Source: JABDCD01 sp964469525
Lineage (GTDB): Bacteria > Pseudomonadota > Alphaproteobacteria > Rickettsiales > SXRF01
Reading direction: 5' to 3'
Assembly: GCA_964469525.1 (NCBI GenBank)
Contig: CAYXYU010000003.1
Span: 180,457 to 244,456 of the forward strand
DNA: 64,000 bases
Shown here: one piece after another, positions 37,943 through 46,716 of the stretch
Layout of the letters: the number at the start of each line of letters is the position of its first letter
How positions within the stretch are numbered: position 1 is the stretch's first letter
Notes under the pieces: model-generated
What the model was told of the DNA's origin: nothing
What the model saw: only the letters and a program-made list of their open reading frames with translations
Databases searched by the model: none
Translations under genes and position numbers: made by a program

Positions 37943-38929
37943 CTAAAGGGACGGGCTAGTGGGAGATGCGATTCGGCCAGTGCGCTGCATCCAGCTGCCG
38001 GACATCGGCTTGGCATTGCTAAGCTGCGACAACTTATCGTGCAGCATGGAAGCAATCTCGGTTGCCTGCGGCGCGGACTGCGGCTGTTTGGATAAAAAGC
38101 GCGAAATGTCTTCCACCAGCGCTTCCTGCAGCTCTTTGGGTTGCGCGGCAATGACGCGCGCGGCCATTACCCCGATACGCTCCAGTGCTTCGTGGTTTTC
38201 TTTCTTATTGTCTTCCTGTTCTTTGGAAGATTGTGAAAGCATGTAATTGGCAAAGATATAGGTGGCGGATGTCAGGAATTTTAGCAGCGCGCTTTTCTTG
38301 TTGTTACGGTTCCAGTCATTGACACCGCTCATGGCGGTCGTGAAATTATTGGCCATGTAAAACGCACCCGACAGGCGCAGCGGTTTCTCCTGCAGCCATG
38401 CTACGGCTTTGCCGATCATGCCTTCCGGCGGATGTGTGGGATCGGGTTTTTTCTCCGGCACCAGTAATCCCGCCAGTGCGCCGGAAATCACCAGGGCGCC
38501 CGACGCCTTGTTCCATGGGTTGTCATGTTTGAAACCCGAACGTATGAGATCGGCGCTGCCCAGCATGTAGACGGCATTGAGCATCTGTGACGGATACGTA
38601 TACAGGAAAGATTCCACCTTATCGATGAAGCCGCCCGGTTTCGCCAGCGCATGCGTAGTCGGATTATCGGGAATGGTGACGCCGATGTCGCGCAAATGGT
38701 CGCCCAGCTTGCGTCCGAGTAATTCCAGCTGTTTGTCGGCATTCGGATTGCCGTAGCGCGCGGCGGCCGCACCGCCCAGCCCCCACCACGCGCCGGTAGC
38801 GGCTTCATGCCAGTCGCCTTTGAGCAGGCCGGCGGCAATCAGCGCCGCGTCGCCCACGAGGTAAGACCAGCCGGCTGTGCGCAGGCTGTTATCCCTCAGG
38901 GTTTCCGGTGTATTATCCGTGGTTTCCAT
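37943..38929 (-). CDS. Hypothetical protein with hydrophobic segments
   Basis: A protein of about 328 residues (ATG at 38929 with AGG 7 bases before it; an in-frame ATG at 38950 is possible). It has several moderately hydrophobic Ala/Gly-rich segments (SYLVGDAALIAAGLL, GALVISGALAGLLVP, FLTSATYIFANYML) and a charged C-terminal part (SSKEQEDNKKENHEALERI). I do not recognise a family. It is transcribed divergently from the AGCS symporter and sits upstream of putA with a 21-base gap. Confidence 0.6.
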   Translation of the reverse strand: METTDNTPETLRDNSLRTAGWSYLVGDAALIAAGLLKGDWHEAATGAWWGLGGAAAARYGNPNADKQLELLGRKLGDHLRDIGVTIPDNPTTHALAKPGGFIDKVESFLYTYPSQMLNAVYMLGSADLIRSGFKHDNPWNKASGALVISGALAGLLVPEKKPDPTHPPEGMIGKAVAWLQEKPLRLSGAFYMANNFTTAMSGVNDWNRNNKKSALLKFLTSATYIFANYMLSQSSKEQEDNKKENHEALERIGVMAARVIAAQPKELQEALVEDISRFLSKQPQSAPQATEIASMLHDKLSQLSNAKPMSGSWMQRTGRIASPTSPSL

Positions 38930-39024
38930 ACATACCTGTCCATTTTCCACTATACACGCGAATTGTGACAGTTTAATGTCCGGTAACCGTTCAGCTAAAA
39001 CAATACCTTAAACAGGGGATACGC

Positions 39025-40398
39025 ATGCTGCAGCAGGGGTTTCAGGCGCTGGTGGACGCGCTGGCTTCGGTCTTGTTCTTCGATATCGGCGGTTTTCCCC
39101 TGATCGTGCTGTGGCTGATCATTGCCGCGTTTTTCTTCACCTTCTATCTGCGCTTCGTCAACTTCCGGCTGTTCAGGCATGCGCTGCAGATCGTCAGCGG
39201 AAAATACGATCGCAAGGAAGATGCGGGCGAGATCAGCCATCTGCAGGCGCTGCTCTCCGCCCTGTCCGCCACGGTGGGTTTGGGTTCCATCGCCGGTATT
39301 TCGGTCGGCGTGGCGATTGGTGGGCCGGGTGCTATCTTCTGGATCGTCTGCGCCGGTTTTCTTGGCATGGCGACCAAGTTCGCCGAGGTGACGCTTTCCA
39401 TGTGCTATCGCCAGATCGACGCCGACGGCAAGGTCGAGGGGGGGCCGTTCCAGTATATCGAGAAAGGCATGCGCGATATCAATAGGCCCGGATTCGGCAA
39501 GGCGCTGGCGCTGCTCTTTGCCGTCTTCTGCCTTGGCGGCGCACTCGGCGGCGGCAACATGTTCCAGTCCAACCAGGCGGTGAAGATCATGACGCAGACT
39601 TTTGCGCCACTGCATGACGCCGGCTGGCTGCTCTCGCTCGGTTTTGCGCTTCTGGTCTTCGTGGTGCTGCTGGGCAGCATCAAGCGCATTGCGAAAGTGG
39701 CCGAGGGCATCGTGCCGCTGAAGGGCATCCTCTATCTTATTTGTGCTATCGTTGTGGTCGGGGCGAATATCGAGAACCTGCTTCCCTCCCTCGCGCTTAT
39801 CTTCAGCGAGGCCTTCAACCCGCAGGCGGCGACCGGCGGCTTCATCGGCATGATCGCCATCGCCTTCAAGCGTGCCAGCTTTGCCAACGAGGCAGGCCTT
39901 GGCTCCGCTCCCATCGCCCATGCCGCCGCCAAAACGCAGGTGCCGGTGCGCGAGGCGGTGGTGGCGTTGCTCGAACCTTTTTTCGCCGCCATGATCGCGC
40001 TCCTGACCGGCCTGATGGTCGTCATTACCGGCGCCTATGCCGGGGCTTCGGCGGAAGACGGCGTACTGATCGCCAGCAAGGCCTTCGAAAGCGTTGCGCC
40101 GTGGTTCTCAATGATGCTGGCTTTCAACGTGCTCATCTTTGCCTATTCCACCACCATCGGCTGGAGTTATTACGGCGAGATCGCCTGGTGCTACCTGTTC
40201 GGCCGCCGTGCGCTGAAGTTGTATTACATGATTTTCTGCACTGCGACTTTCCTCGGCGGCATCATGCATTTCGGGGTGGTGCTCGATTTCTCGGATCTGC
40301 TCATTCTCGGCATGGCGCTGCCCAACCTGATTGCGGTCTATCTCCTGCGCCGCCGCATCCGCGACGAAATGCTGGCCTACATGGCCTCGCTAAAATAG
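39025..40398 (+). CDS. Sodium:alanine (AGCS family) symporter
   Basis: The 457-residue protein has about eleven membrane helices and the family blocks LSATVGLGSIAGISVGVAIGGPGAIFW and FANEAGLGSAPIAHAAA, both diagnostic of AGCS (AlsT/DagA) transporters, which import alanine or glycine with sodium. The motif KFAEVTLSMCYR is also conserved. It is near putA, consistent with amino-acid use, but on the opposite strand. Confidence 0.93.
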   Translation: MLQQGFQALVDALASVLFFDIGGFPLIVLWLIIAAFFFTFYLRFVNFRLFRHALQIVSGKYDRKEDAGEISHLQALLSALSATVGLGSIAGISVGVAIGGPGAIFWIVCAGFLGMATKFAEVTLSMCYRQIDADGKVEGGPFQYIEKGMRDINRPGFGKALALLFAVFCLGGALGGGNMFQSNQAVKIMTQTFAPLHDAGWLLSLGFALLVFVVLLGSIKRIAKVAEGIVPLKGILYLICAIVVVGANIENLLPSLALIFSEAFNPQAATGGFIGMIAIAFKRASFANEAGLGSAPIAHAAAKTQVPVREAVVALLEPFFAAMIALLTGLMVVITGAYAGASAEDGVLIASKAFESVAPWFSMMLAFNVLIFAYSTTIGWSYYGEIAWCYLFGRRALKLYYMIFCTATFLGGIMHFGVVLDFSDLLILGMALPNLIAVYLLRRRIRDEMLAYMASLK

Positions 40399-40423
40399 AT
40401 ATACTTCAAATGCTTATCTGCGC

Positions 40424-40437
40424 GACGGCGGGCCGTC
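40424..40437 (+). terminator. Short hairpin after the AGCS gene
   Basis: GACGG-CGGG-CCGTC is a 5-base-pair stem 25 bases after the symporter stop codon, followed by TTAAGTATTAA. It could be a weak terminator; the U-run is short. Confidence 0.3.
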
Positions 40438-40476
40438 TTAAGTATTAACTAATTAACCCAATATCTCCAGCGCCAC

Positions 40477-40491
40477 TTAATAATATCTTAA
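40477..40491 (+). promoter_or_regulatory. Candidate CtrA binding box upstream of the second histidine kinase
   Basis: TTAA-TAATATC-TTAA is an exact match to the CtrA spacing rule. It lies 57 bases before the kinase ATG at 40548 and overlaps a perfect 12-base palindrome TATCTTAAGATA (40484-40495), which could serve another regulator instead. Confidence 0.5.
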
Positions 40492-40547
40492 GATAAATAT
40501 CATACAGTTAGGGTGGTTTTAGACCTCGAAAAGAGGGTGCAGGGAGT

Positions 40548-42086
40548 ATGTCGATTAAACGCCGCCTGACACTGACGATGCTGGGGATCAGCCTGGCGGC
40601 CATCCTGCTGGCCGTGTCGGCAATCACCTTCTATCTGATCTATGACATGCGCGAAAGCACCCGCCAGGAGCTCGACGTGACGGCGGCCATCACCGGCGAT
40701 CGCAATAGCGCTGCGCTGGTCTTCCTCGACAATACCCGCGCCACCCAGAATCTGGAAATCTTCCGCCTGAAGCCGGCTATCCAGATTGCCTGCATCTATG
40801 ACGCGCAGGGCATGTTGTTTTCTGCCTATCGCACCGATGATCCGGCGGCGAAGCTGGCGTGTCCGCCGGAGGTGCCTGCCATGTCGAAGCCGGGCCCTGA
40901 CATGCTGGCGTCGCTGCGCGATATCGAGCAGGGCGGTGAGAAGGTGGGCAGCACTTACATCGTCTCCGACACGCGCGAGATCGATGCCTACGTCAACAAG
41001 ATCGTGCTGATCAGCAGCACGGTGGCGGCGCTGGTGCTGGGCATCACGCTGCTTTTGACCTTCTATTTTCAGCGCGCCATTTCCGGTCCCATTCTGGAGT
41101 TGACGGCCATCGCGCAGTCCATCACCGCGAATCGTGATTACAATATCGAAGCCAGTACGCATTATCAGGATGAAACAGGTATTCTGGCGCGCGCCTTCAA
41201 TGCCATGCTGGGCGAGGTGCGCAAGCGTGACCGGGAGCTGATGGAGGCTAATGAAACGCTGGAGCAAAAAGTGGTGGAGCGCACCCGCGAGCTGGAGCGG
41301 GCCAAGCACAAGGCCGAGCAGGCCAGCGAGGCCAAGAGCGAGTTCCTGCGCAACATGTCGCACGAATTCCGCACGCCGCTGCATGCTGTTACCAGCTTCG
41401 CCGCCTACGGCATCCGCGAATATGAGACGGCGCCGGCGGCGCAGATCAGGCAGTATTTCCAGTTCATCCAGACCTCGACCGAACGCCTGTGCAAGCTGGT
41501 CAATGAAGTGCTCGATCTCGCCAAGCTGGAACACGGCGAGCACAAATTCCTGCTCAAGCGTTCCGACATGCGCGAACTACTGACGCGCTCGGCGGAGACC
41601 GTGCAGGGATTACTGAAGGATAAAAATATTACCCTGAAGTTTGATTGCCCCGATGAGCCGGTGATGGCGGTATGTGACCGCGACAAGATTGTGCAGGTGC
41701 TGACCAACCTGCTCGGCAATGCCATTAAATTTACCCCGGCAGGCAGCACGATCACGCTGCATACGCATGTCGAAGGCGAACAGAGCGATGCCCAGGTCGC
41801 CGTATCGGTGATCGACCAGGGGGTCGGCATTCCCGACGACGAGAAGGAATCCATCTTCGAATCATTCCGCCAGAGCAGCCGCACCAATACCGGCGCCGGG
41901 GGCACCGGCCTCGGCCTTGCCATCTGCCGGGGCATCGTGCAGGCGCATGGCGGCCGCATCTGGGCGGATAACAACGAAAACGGTCCGGGGGCCTCGGTGT
42001 CCTTCGTGCTGCCTGCAGTGCAGGTGGAGGGGACCAGAGTCATCAATTTACATACAACGGAGGTACATCATGAAGACGCCGCATAA
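40548..42086 (+). CDS. Membrane sensor histidine kinase with HAMP domain
   Basis: The 512-residue protein has membrane segment 1 (about 10-33), a periplasmic sensor of about 115 residues resembling the CHASE8 type (DVTAAITGDRNSAALVFLDN), membrane segment 2 (about 152-174), HAMP (about 180-232), a coiled linker, HisKA with NMSHEFRTPLHAVTSFAAYG (His about 271) and HATPase (NLLGNAIKFTP, DQGVGIPD, GTGLGLAI). GGGAG precedes the ATG. The end overlaps the receiver gene by 17 bases, so the two form a two-component pair. The sensed signal is unknown. Confidence 0.92.
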   Translation: MSIKRRLTLTMLGISLAAILLAVSAITFYLIYDMRESTRQELDVTAAITGDRNSAALVFLDNTRATQNLEIFRLKPAIQIACIYDAQGMLFSAYRTDDPAAKLACPPEVPAMSKPGPDMLASLRDIEQGGEKVGSTYIVSDTREIDAYVNKIVLISSTVAALVLGITLLLTFYFQRAISGPILELTAIAQSITANRDYNIEASTHYQDETGILARAFNAMLGEVRKRDRELMEANETLEQKVVERTRELERAKHKAEQASEAKSEFLRNMSHEFRTPLHAVTSFAAYGIREYETAPAAQIRQYFQFIQTSTERLCKLVNEVLDLAKLEHGEHKFLLKRSDMRELLTRSAETVQGLLKDKNITLKFDCPDEPVMAVCDRDKIVQVLTNLLGNAIKFTPAGSTITLHTHVEGEQSDAQVAVSVIDQGVGIPDDEKESIFESFRQSSRTNTGAGGTGLGLAICRGIVQAHGGRIWADNNENGPGASVSFVLPAVQVEGTRVINLHTTEVHHEDAA

Positions 42087-43032
42087 CCGCACGGTCCTGG
42101 CCGTGGACGACGATGAAATCAACCTGATGATCCTGGTCAAGGGAGTGCAGGAGGCCGGCTACGGCGTCAAATCCTTCGCTTCCGGCGAGGCGGCATGGGA
42201 GTATCTGCAGCAGAACCCGCACGTCATCGACATCGCGCTCCTCGACAAGATGATGCCGGTGATGAGCGGGCTGGAGCTGCTGCGCCGCATCAAGGAGAGC
42301 GACAGCCTGCACCATATCCCGGTCATTATCCAGACTGGCGACGCCGGGGTGACGCAGATGCGCGAAGGGCTGGAGAACGGCGCCTATTATTACCTTACCA
42401 AACCGTTCCATCCGGAAATCCTGGAGGCTATCCTGCATTCGGCGGAGAATGAATGCGAGATGCGCAAGGACATGCTCGAGCACATGAAGGCCAACCAGAC
42501 GCGCTTCGTGAGCCTGATGCAGGAAGGCACCTTCATCCTGAAGACCCACGCCGAGGCGCGCCTCTTCGCGGCGACCTTGGCCAACACGGCAAGCTATCCG
42601 GAATTCGTGGCGCTTGGCGTGATGGAGCTGCTGGCGAATGCCATCGAGCACGGCAATCTCGATATCGGCTATGAGCAGAAAAGCAAGCTGTTGCTGGCGA
42701 AAACCTGGGAGCAGGAGCTGTCGGCGCGCGCCGAGAACCCGAAATACGGCCAGCGCGCCGTGCACATTCAACTGGAGAAGATGCCGTCGGGCTTCCACCT
42801 GGTCATCAAGGATGAGGGGAAGGGGTTCGACTGGAAACGCTACATGCATGACCACGATAGTGCGCTGAATCTCAACGAACCGAACGGGCGAGGCATCGCC
42901 AAGGCGATGATCATGCTCGACGATCTGCATTATGTCGGCAACGGCAACGAGGTGCACTGCAACGTCGGGCTGTCGGATTTCCTGGCCATGCTGCGCACCA
43001 GCGCCAAAACCGCCGCGGGATTGCATAACTAG
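42070..43032 (+). CDS. Response regulator with REC and RsbW-like HATPase output domain
   Basis: The 320-residue protein (ATG at 42070 with GGAGG upstream) has a receiver domain (1-125: acidic DDD 13-15, phospho-acceptor Asp59 in LLDKMMP, Lys111 in LTKPF) and a C-terminal GHKL ATPase domain of the serine-kinase/anti-sigma kind (N-box VMELLANAIEHGN about 185-197, DEGKGFDW, NGRGIAKAM). There is no HisKA. Phosphorylation by the neighbouring kinase could thus control a protein kinase or anti-sigma activity, as in partner-switching pathways; no sigma factor or anti-anti-sigma gene is nearby. Confidence 0.85.
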   Translation: MKTPHNRTVLAVDDDEINLMILVKGVQEAGYGVKSFASGEAAWEYLQQNPHVIDIALLDKMMPVMSGLELLRRIKESDSLHHIPVIIQTGDAGVTQMREGLENGAYYYLTKPFHPEILEAILHSAENECEMRKDMLEHMKANQTRFVSLMQEGTFILKTHAEARLFAATLANTASYPEFVALGVMELLANAIEHGNLDIGYEQKSKLLLAKTWEQELSARAENPKYGQRAVHIQLEKMPSGFHLVIKDEGKGFDWKRYMHDHDSALNLNEPNGRGIAKAMIMLDDLHYVGNGNEVHCNVGLSDFLAMLRTSAKTAAGLHN

Positions 43033-43062
43033 AGTATTTCTATCCACATTGGGGCGCGAAGC

Positions 43063-43144
43063 GCCCTCACCCTACCCTCTCCCGCATGGCGGGAGAGGGA
43101 AGCCGCGCTTTAGCGCGGCCGCGTGAAAGCCGGCGAGTGAGGGC
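43063..43144. repeat. Branched palindromic repeat with three nested stems
   Basis: An outer 8-base stem (GCCCTCAC 43063-43070 with GTGAGGGC 43137-43144) encloses hairpin CCCTCTCCCGC-ATG-GCGGGAGAGGG (43075-43099) and hairpin GCCGCGC-TTTA-GCGCGGC (43102-43119). It fills the gap between the convergent regulator and sulfotransferase genes and could end both transcripts. Confidence 0.75.
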
Positions 43145-43146
43145 AT

Positions 43147-43959
43147 TTACAGCCCGATAGGGGAGAAATCCGTGTCTTTATAGAACTTCGTATAGTGGCG
43201 GATCCGGTTCTTTATCTCTGTGCTTAGCTGGTCTCCCCGGCCGGTGACGGCCTTGTTCCTGCGGGTATCCGCGCTTGCCACTTTCTCGATACCTTGCCGG
43301 ATCTGCTCTTCGCTCGCGTCCACGTCGTAAAACGCCATGATCCGCGCCAGGGTCTGCGCCGGGTCCGCCAGCATGTCCTCATACAACACGGTGATGTGCC
43401 TGACGGGTGCATGCTGCCAGCTCAGGTAGAAATGGATATACCAGGGCACGAAATACGCAACGAGCAGATCGATCATCTCCTCCCGCGAGGCGTTGATCTG
43501 CGCTTCCCGCATGAACGTACCGAACGTGTTGGCGTTGGCGCCCTGGGTGGGCAGGAAATCGGCGAGGCTTACGATGGCGTCGAACAGGTTCCGGAAAAGC
43601 ACGATGGGTTTCAGGTGGAACTGCTGGATGAGCTTATGGGTCGGCTCGGAATAACGCAGGTGATTTTGCGCCACATAGCTGAACTGGTGGTGCATCAGCA
43701 GCCGGTTGATGTCGAGCTCCTGTTCCCGCGCTTCGTATCCCGGCACCAGGATCCCCATCGGGATATGCAGCGTCTGGGCGATCATGTTCGCCAGCCAGGT
43801 CGAGCCGCTCTTGGGCATGCAGGCGAGCAGGAAATGATGGTTTTTATTCTGGCTCAGCGGCTGGCCGCGCAGATGCGCCATGAAATCACCGACCAGCACA
43901 TTCAGGTTGACGTCCTGGCGGTAGGGGTCGGCTTGGCGATGTGCGGCAGGCTGCGACAT
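43147..43959 (-). CDS. Sulfotransferase family protein
   Basis: The 270-residue protein has the PAPS-binding 5'-phosphosulfate loop MPKSGSTWLANMI and a second signature VLFRNLFDAIVSLADF, as in cytosolic-type sulfotransferases that move sulfate from PAPS to hydroxyl groups of small molecules or glycans. There is no signal peptide. The acceptor is unknown; no polysaccharide locus is directly adjacent. It precedes tRNA-Thr in the opposite orientation. Confidence 0.83.
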   Translation of the reverse strand: MSQPAAHRQADPYRQDVNLNVLVGDFMAHLRGQPLSQNKNHHFLLACMPKSGSTWLANMIAQTLHIPMGILVPGYEAREQELDINRLLMHHQFSYVAQNHLRYSEPTHKLIQQFHLKPIVLFRNLFDAIVSLADFLPTQGANANTFGTFMREAQINASREEMIDLLVAYFVPWYIHFYLSWQHAPVRHITVLYEDMLADPAQTLARIMAFYDVDASEEQIRQGIEKVASADTRRNKAVTGRGDQLSTEIKNRIRHYTKFYKDTDFSPIGL

Positions 43960-44046
43960 GGGTAACGGCTACCAGCCGGTTGGAACTTTGCCAAGGATTT
44001 GTTTATAGTCCTGCCAAAAGCGAGTTTTCAGGCAAGCATGAGCCTA

Positions 44047-44075
44047 TTGCCTAATCTTCTCAATTCCTTTAATTC
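44047..44075 (+). promoter_or_regulatory. Possible promoter of tRNA-Thr
   Basis: TTGCCT, a 17-base spacer and TAATTC stand 27 bases before the tRNA 5' end. The hexamers are moderately close to consensus. Confidence 0.35.
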
Positions 44076-44101
44076 CTAATGCCTCAGGCCTGTACTCTTG
44101 G

Positions 44102-44177
44102 GCCGCTTTAGCTCAGCTGGTAGAGCAGCGCATTTGTAATGCGAAGGTCGCGGGTTCGACTCCTGCAAGCGGCACCA
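44102..44177 (+). tRNA. tRNA-Thr (anticodon TGT)
   Basis: A complete 76-base cloverleaf: acceptor stem GCCGCTT/AAGCGGC, D arm GCTCAGCTGGTAGAGC, anticodon loop TTTGTAA (TGT, reading ACA), T arm GCGGG-TTCGACT-CCTGC, and an encoded CCA end. The outermost anticodon-stem pair is a G-A mismatch. Confidence 0.96.
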
Positions 44178-44184
44178 GCCTCGC

Positions 44185-45615
44185 CTATTCTTCCCGGTAT
44201 TCGCCCTCGTTGAGCCAGCGGCGGTTGATGCCCGGCTTGCCGAAATAATAGCCCTGCATGTAATCGACGCCGAGTTCCATCAGCACTTTGGTGATTTCAC
44301 CGTTCTCGACGAACTCGGCGACGGTAGCGAGCCCGAAACCCTGCGCGAAGTCGAGCAATGTCTTGACGAAGAAACGGTTGTCGGTGTTGTGGGCGAGGTC
44401 CTTGATGAACACGCCGTCGATCTTCACCATGTCCACCGACAGCGCCTTGAGCTGGCGGAAGGAGGTGTAGCCGGAGCCGAAATCGTCGAGCGCCACCAAG
44501 CATCCCATCGACTGCAGGCTGGCGACGAAGAAGGCGGTGCGCCGCAGGTCGCGGTGGACGGCGGTTTCGGTGATCTCGACGATCAGGCGCGACGCGATCT
44601 CCGGCGTTTCCTTGAGTAACTGTCCCAGTCGGTCGAGCCAGACCGGATTTTCGGTGGTCAGGTTGGAGACGTTGAAAGCGAGCGTGACATCGGGGGCGTG
44701 GCGCAGTTCGGTGATCACCATTTCCATCACCATGGTGTCGATGAGATCGATCAGCCCCATGCGTTCGGCAATCGGGATGAGTGCTCCGGCGGAGCTGATC
44801 GTGCCGGTGTGGTTGACGAGCCTGAGCAGCGCCTCATAATGCGCGGTCTTGCCGGTCTTGCTCTCGATCACCGGCTGATAGGCCAGGCGCAGGCGGTTTT
44901 CCTTGAACGCCTTGAACAGGTAATTGGCCAGGCCCATCTGCTGGCGGCACTGGTCGGCCTCGTGGCGCGTCATCTCGTAGGTGCGGTGCGGCGCGCTCTG
45001 CAGGCTGTGGACAGCGACATAGGCCTTGTCGAGCGCGTCCTGGGCGCTGGTGGAGTCGAGCGGGAAACTGACGCTGCCGATGCTGCCAATCAGGTAGAGC
45101 GCGGCGGTGGCGAAATTGTCACGGCCGAAATTCTGGATGACGGTATGGATGCGGGTGGCGAGGATGGCCGCATCTTCAGGATAGCTGCTGGCGAGGATAA
45201 TGCCGAACTGATCGCGCTGCAACCGTCGCATCTGGTCGCCAGGCGACAGCATGGATTGGATGTTGCGCAGCAGATCGTGCATGACGATCTCCGACGTATC
45301 GTGGCCGTAGGCATTGATGATCATGGCGAGATTGGAAATCGATACCAGCATCAGCCCGCCTGACGTATGGTTGGCGATGACGGTCTGGATGGTTTTCTCC
45401 AGCTGGCTGACAAATTCAGCGGGATACACGGCGCTGCCGGGATAAGTGGGGGGCGGAGGCGTTACGGGAGGTGCCTCTGGCTCGGTGGCGACGGTTGCTT
45501 TAGGCGCGGCTTTTCCCTTGCGGGGCTGGATGAGCTTCGCTTTGGATTTGGCTGGTTTATGCTCCTCATGAGACAGCATCAGACGTTTCTTGGGTCCCCC
45601 GTTGACCGCATTCAT
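44185..45615 (-). CDS. Degenerate GGDEF plus intact EAL protein (c-di-GMP phosphodiesterase)
   Basis: The protein, 476 residues from ATG at 45615 (a TTG four codons upstream is also open), has a basic and Pro-rich N-terminal tail (about 1-60), a GGDEF-like domain whose signature is RDQFG instead of GGDEF, and an EAL domain with YEALLR (about 262), NVSNL, EITET, ALDDFGSGYTS, MVKIDGVFIK, AEFVEN and MQGYYFG all present. It most likely hydrolyses c-di-GMP, with the GGDEF-like domain inactive or regulatory. There is no membrane segment. It is convergent with tRNA-Thr. Confidence 0.88.
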   Translation of the reverse strand: MNAVNGGPKKRLMLSHEEHKPAKSKAKLIQPRKGKAAPKATVATEPEAPPVTPPPPTYPGSAVYPAEFVSQLEKTIQTVIANHTSGGLMLVSISNLAMIINAYGHDTSEIVMHDLLRNIQSMLSPGDQMRRLQRDQFGIILASSYPEDAAILATRIHTVIQNFGRDNFATAALYLIGSIGSVSFPLDSTSAQDALDKAYVAVHSLQSAPHRTYEMTRHEADQCRQQMGLANYLFKAFKENRLRLAYQPVIESKTGKTAHYEALLRLVNHTGTISSAGALIPIAERMGLIDLIDTMVMEMVITELRHAPDVTLAFNVSNLTTENPVWLDRLGQLLKETPEIASRLIVEITETAVHRDLRRTAFFVASLQSMGCLVALDDFGSGYTSFRQLKALSVDMVKIDGVFIKDLAHNTDNRFFVKTLLDFAQGFGLATVAEFVENGEITKVLMELGVDYMQGYYFGKPGINRRWLNEGEYREE

Positions 45616-45813
45616 GAATAATTCCAATAGATTATGCCAGCACTACGCACGCTACCCCCTTATCTTCCCACAGAAAGGTAAATAATTATTAAAATTTTAC
45701 CCATTTAATGCTGTAAAATGGCCTGTTTATCGCGCAACTCGGCGTTACGGCAAGCTGAGCATCTGACATTTGATAGGAGATTTATGGAATAAGTATAAAA
45801 TCTCAATAAGTTG

Positions 45814-46647
45814 TTATTGGGCAAGCAGGCCGGTGAAGAGCAGCACCCCCAGCCAGCTATTGGAGACGAACATGCGCCGGCAGGAAACCGGGTCGTCCAG
45901 ATTGACCCGGCATAGCTGCCAGCCGAAATGAAGCTGCGCCAGCGCCAGGCTGGCGAAGAACCCGATGCCGCTGCCAGCCGTCCAGCCTGCCGCCGCCCAG
46001 CCAAGCACTGCCAGCAGGTAGAACAGCCCCACCGCCTTTTTGGTATTTTGTCCCAGCCGCAGCGCCAGCGACTTGATGCCGATGCGCTGATCATCGCGCT
46101 TATCCTGATGGGCATAGATCGTGTCATAGCCTAGCGTCCAGAAAATGCCGCCGATATAAAGCAATATGGCTGGCCATTCGACCGTGCCGCGCACCGCCGC
46201 CCAGCCCATCAGCGCGCCCCAGTTGAAGGTCAGGCCTAAAAACAGCTGCGGCCACCAGCTGATACGTTTCATAAACGGGTAAACGGTGACGGGGATCAGC
46301 GATAACACCCCCCAAAGCAGTACCACTGGCCCCAGCAGCAGCACGATGACGAATCCCGCCGCGAGCAGTCCTATCAGCAGCAGACCCGCCTGCCGAATGG
46401 ACAGCTCGCCGCTGGCCAGTGGGCGGATGCGCGTGCGCTCGACCTGGCGGTCGATCTCGCGGTCGGCCATGTCGTTGATGATGCAGCCGGCGCTGCGCAT
46501 GACGATGGCGCCGAGCGCAAATAGTACGAGAATATGCAGCGGCGGCAGCCCGCCCGCCGCCATCGCCGCCGACCACCAGCACGGCCACAGCAGCAGCCAG
46601 ATGCCGACCGGCTGGTGCAGGCGCATCAGGCGTAGATAGGCATTCAT
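45814..46647 (-). CDS. ubiA: 4-hydroxybenzoate polyprenyltransferase
   Basis: The 277-residue membrane protein prenylates 4-hydroxybenzoate in ubiquinone biosynthesis. The two Asp-rich motifs are INDMADREIDRQVERTRIRP and YDTIYAHQDKRDD, and the start MNAYLRLMRLHQPVGIWLLL is typical. ATG at 46647 has GAGGAA about 8 bases upstream; the longer open frame is antisense to rsmE and is not real. It is divergent from rsmE across a 69-base gap. Confidence 0.95.
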   Translation of the reverse strand: MNAYLRLMRLHQPVGIWLLLWPCWWSAAMAAGGLPPLHILVLFALGAIVMRSAGCIINDMADREIDRQVERTRIRPLASGELSIRQAGLLLIGLLAAGFVIVLLLGPVVLLWGVLSLIPVTVYPFMKRISWWPQLFLGLTFNWGALMGWAAVRGTVEWPAILLYIGGIFWTLGYDTIYAHQDKRDDQRIGIKSLALRLGQNTKKAVGLFYLLAVLGWAAAGWTAGSGIGFFASLALAQLHFGWQLCRVNLDDPVSCRRMFVSNSWLGVLLFTGLLAQ

Positions 46648-46716
46648 GGTTTCCTCATGTAGAAGCATGTTAGGCCATTTACAATTTATTCTCCACCCTT
46701 TAGCTTTCGCCGCAGC

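Noticed and set aside
45804..45819. Terminator CAATAA-GTTG-TTATTG after ubiA
   Set aside because: It includes the ubiA stop codon, the stem is AT-only except the ends and there is no T-run.
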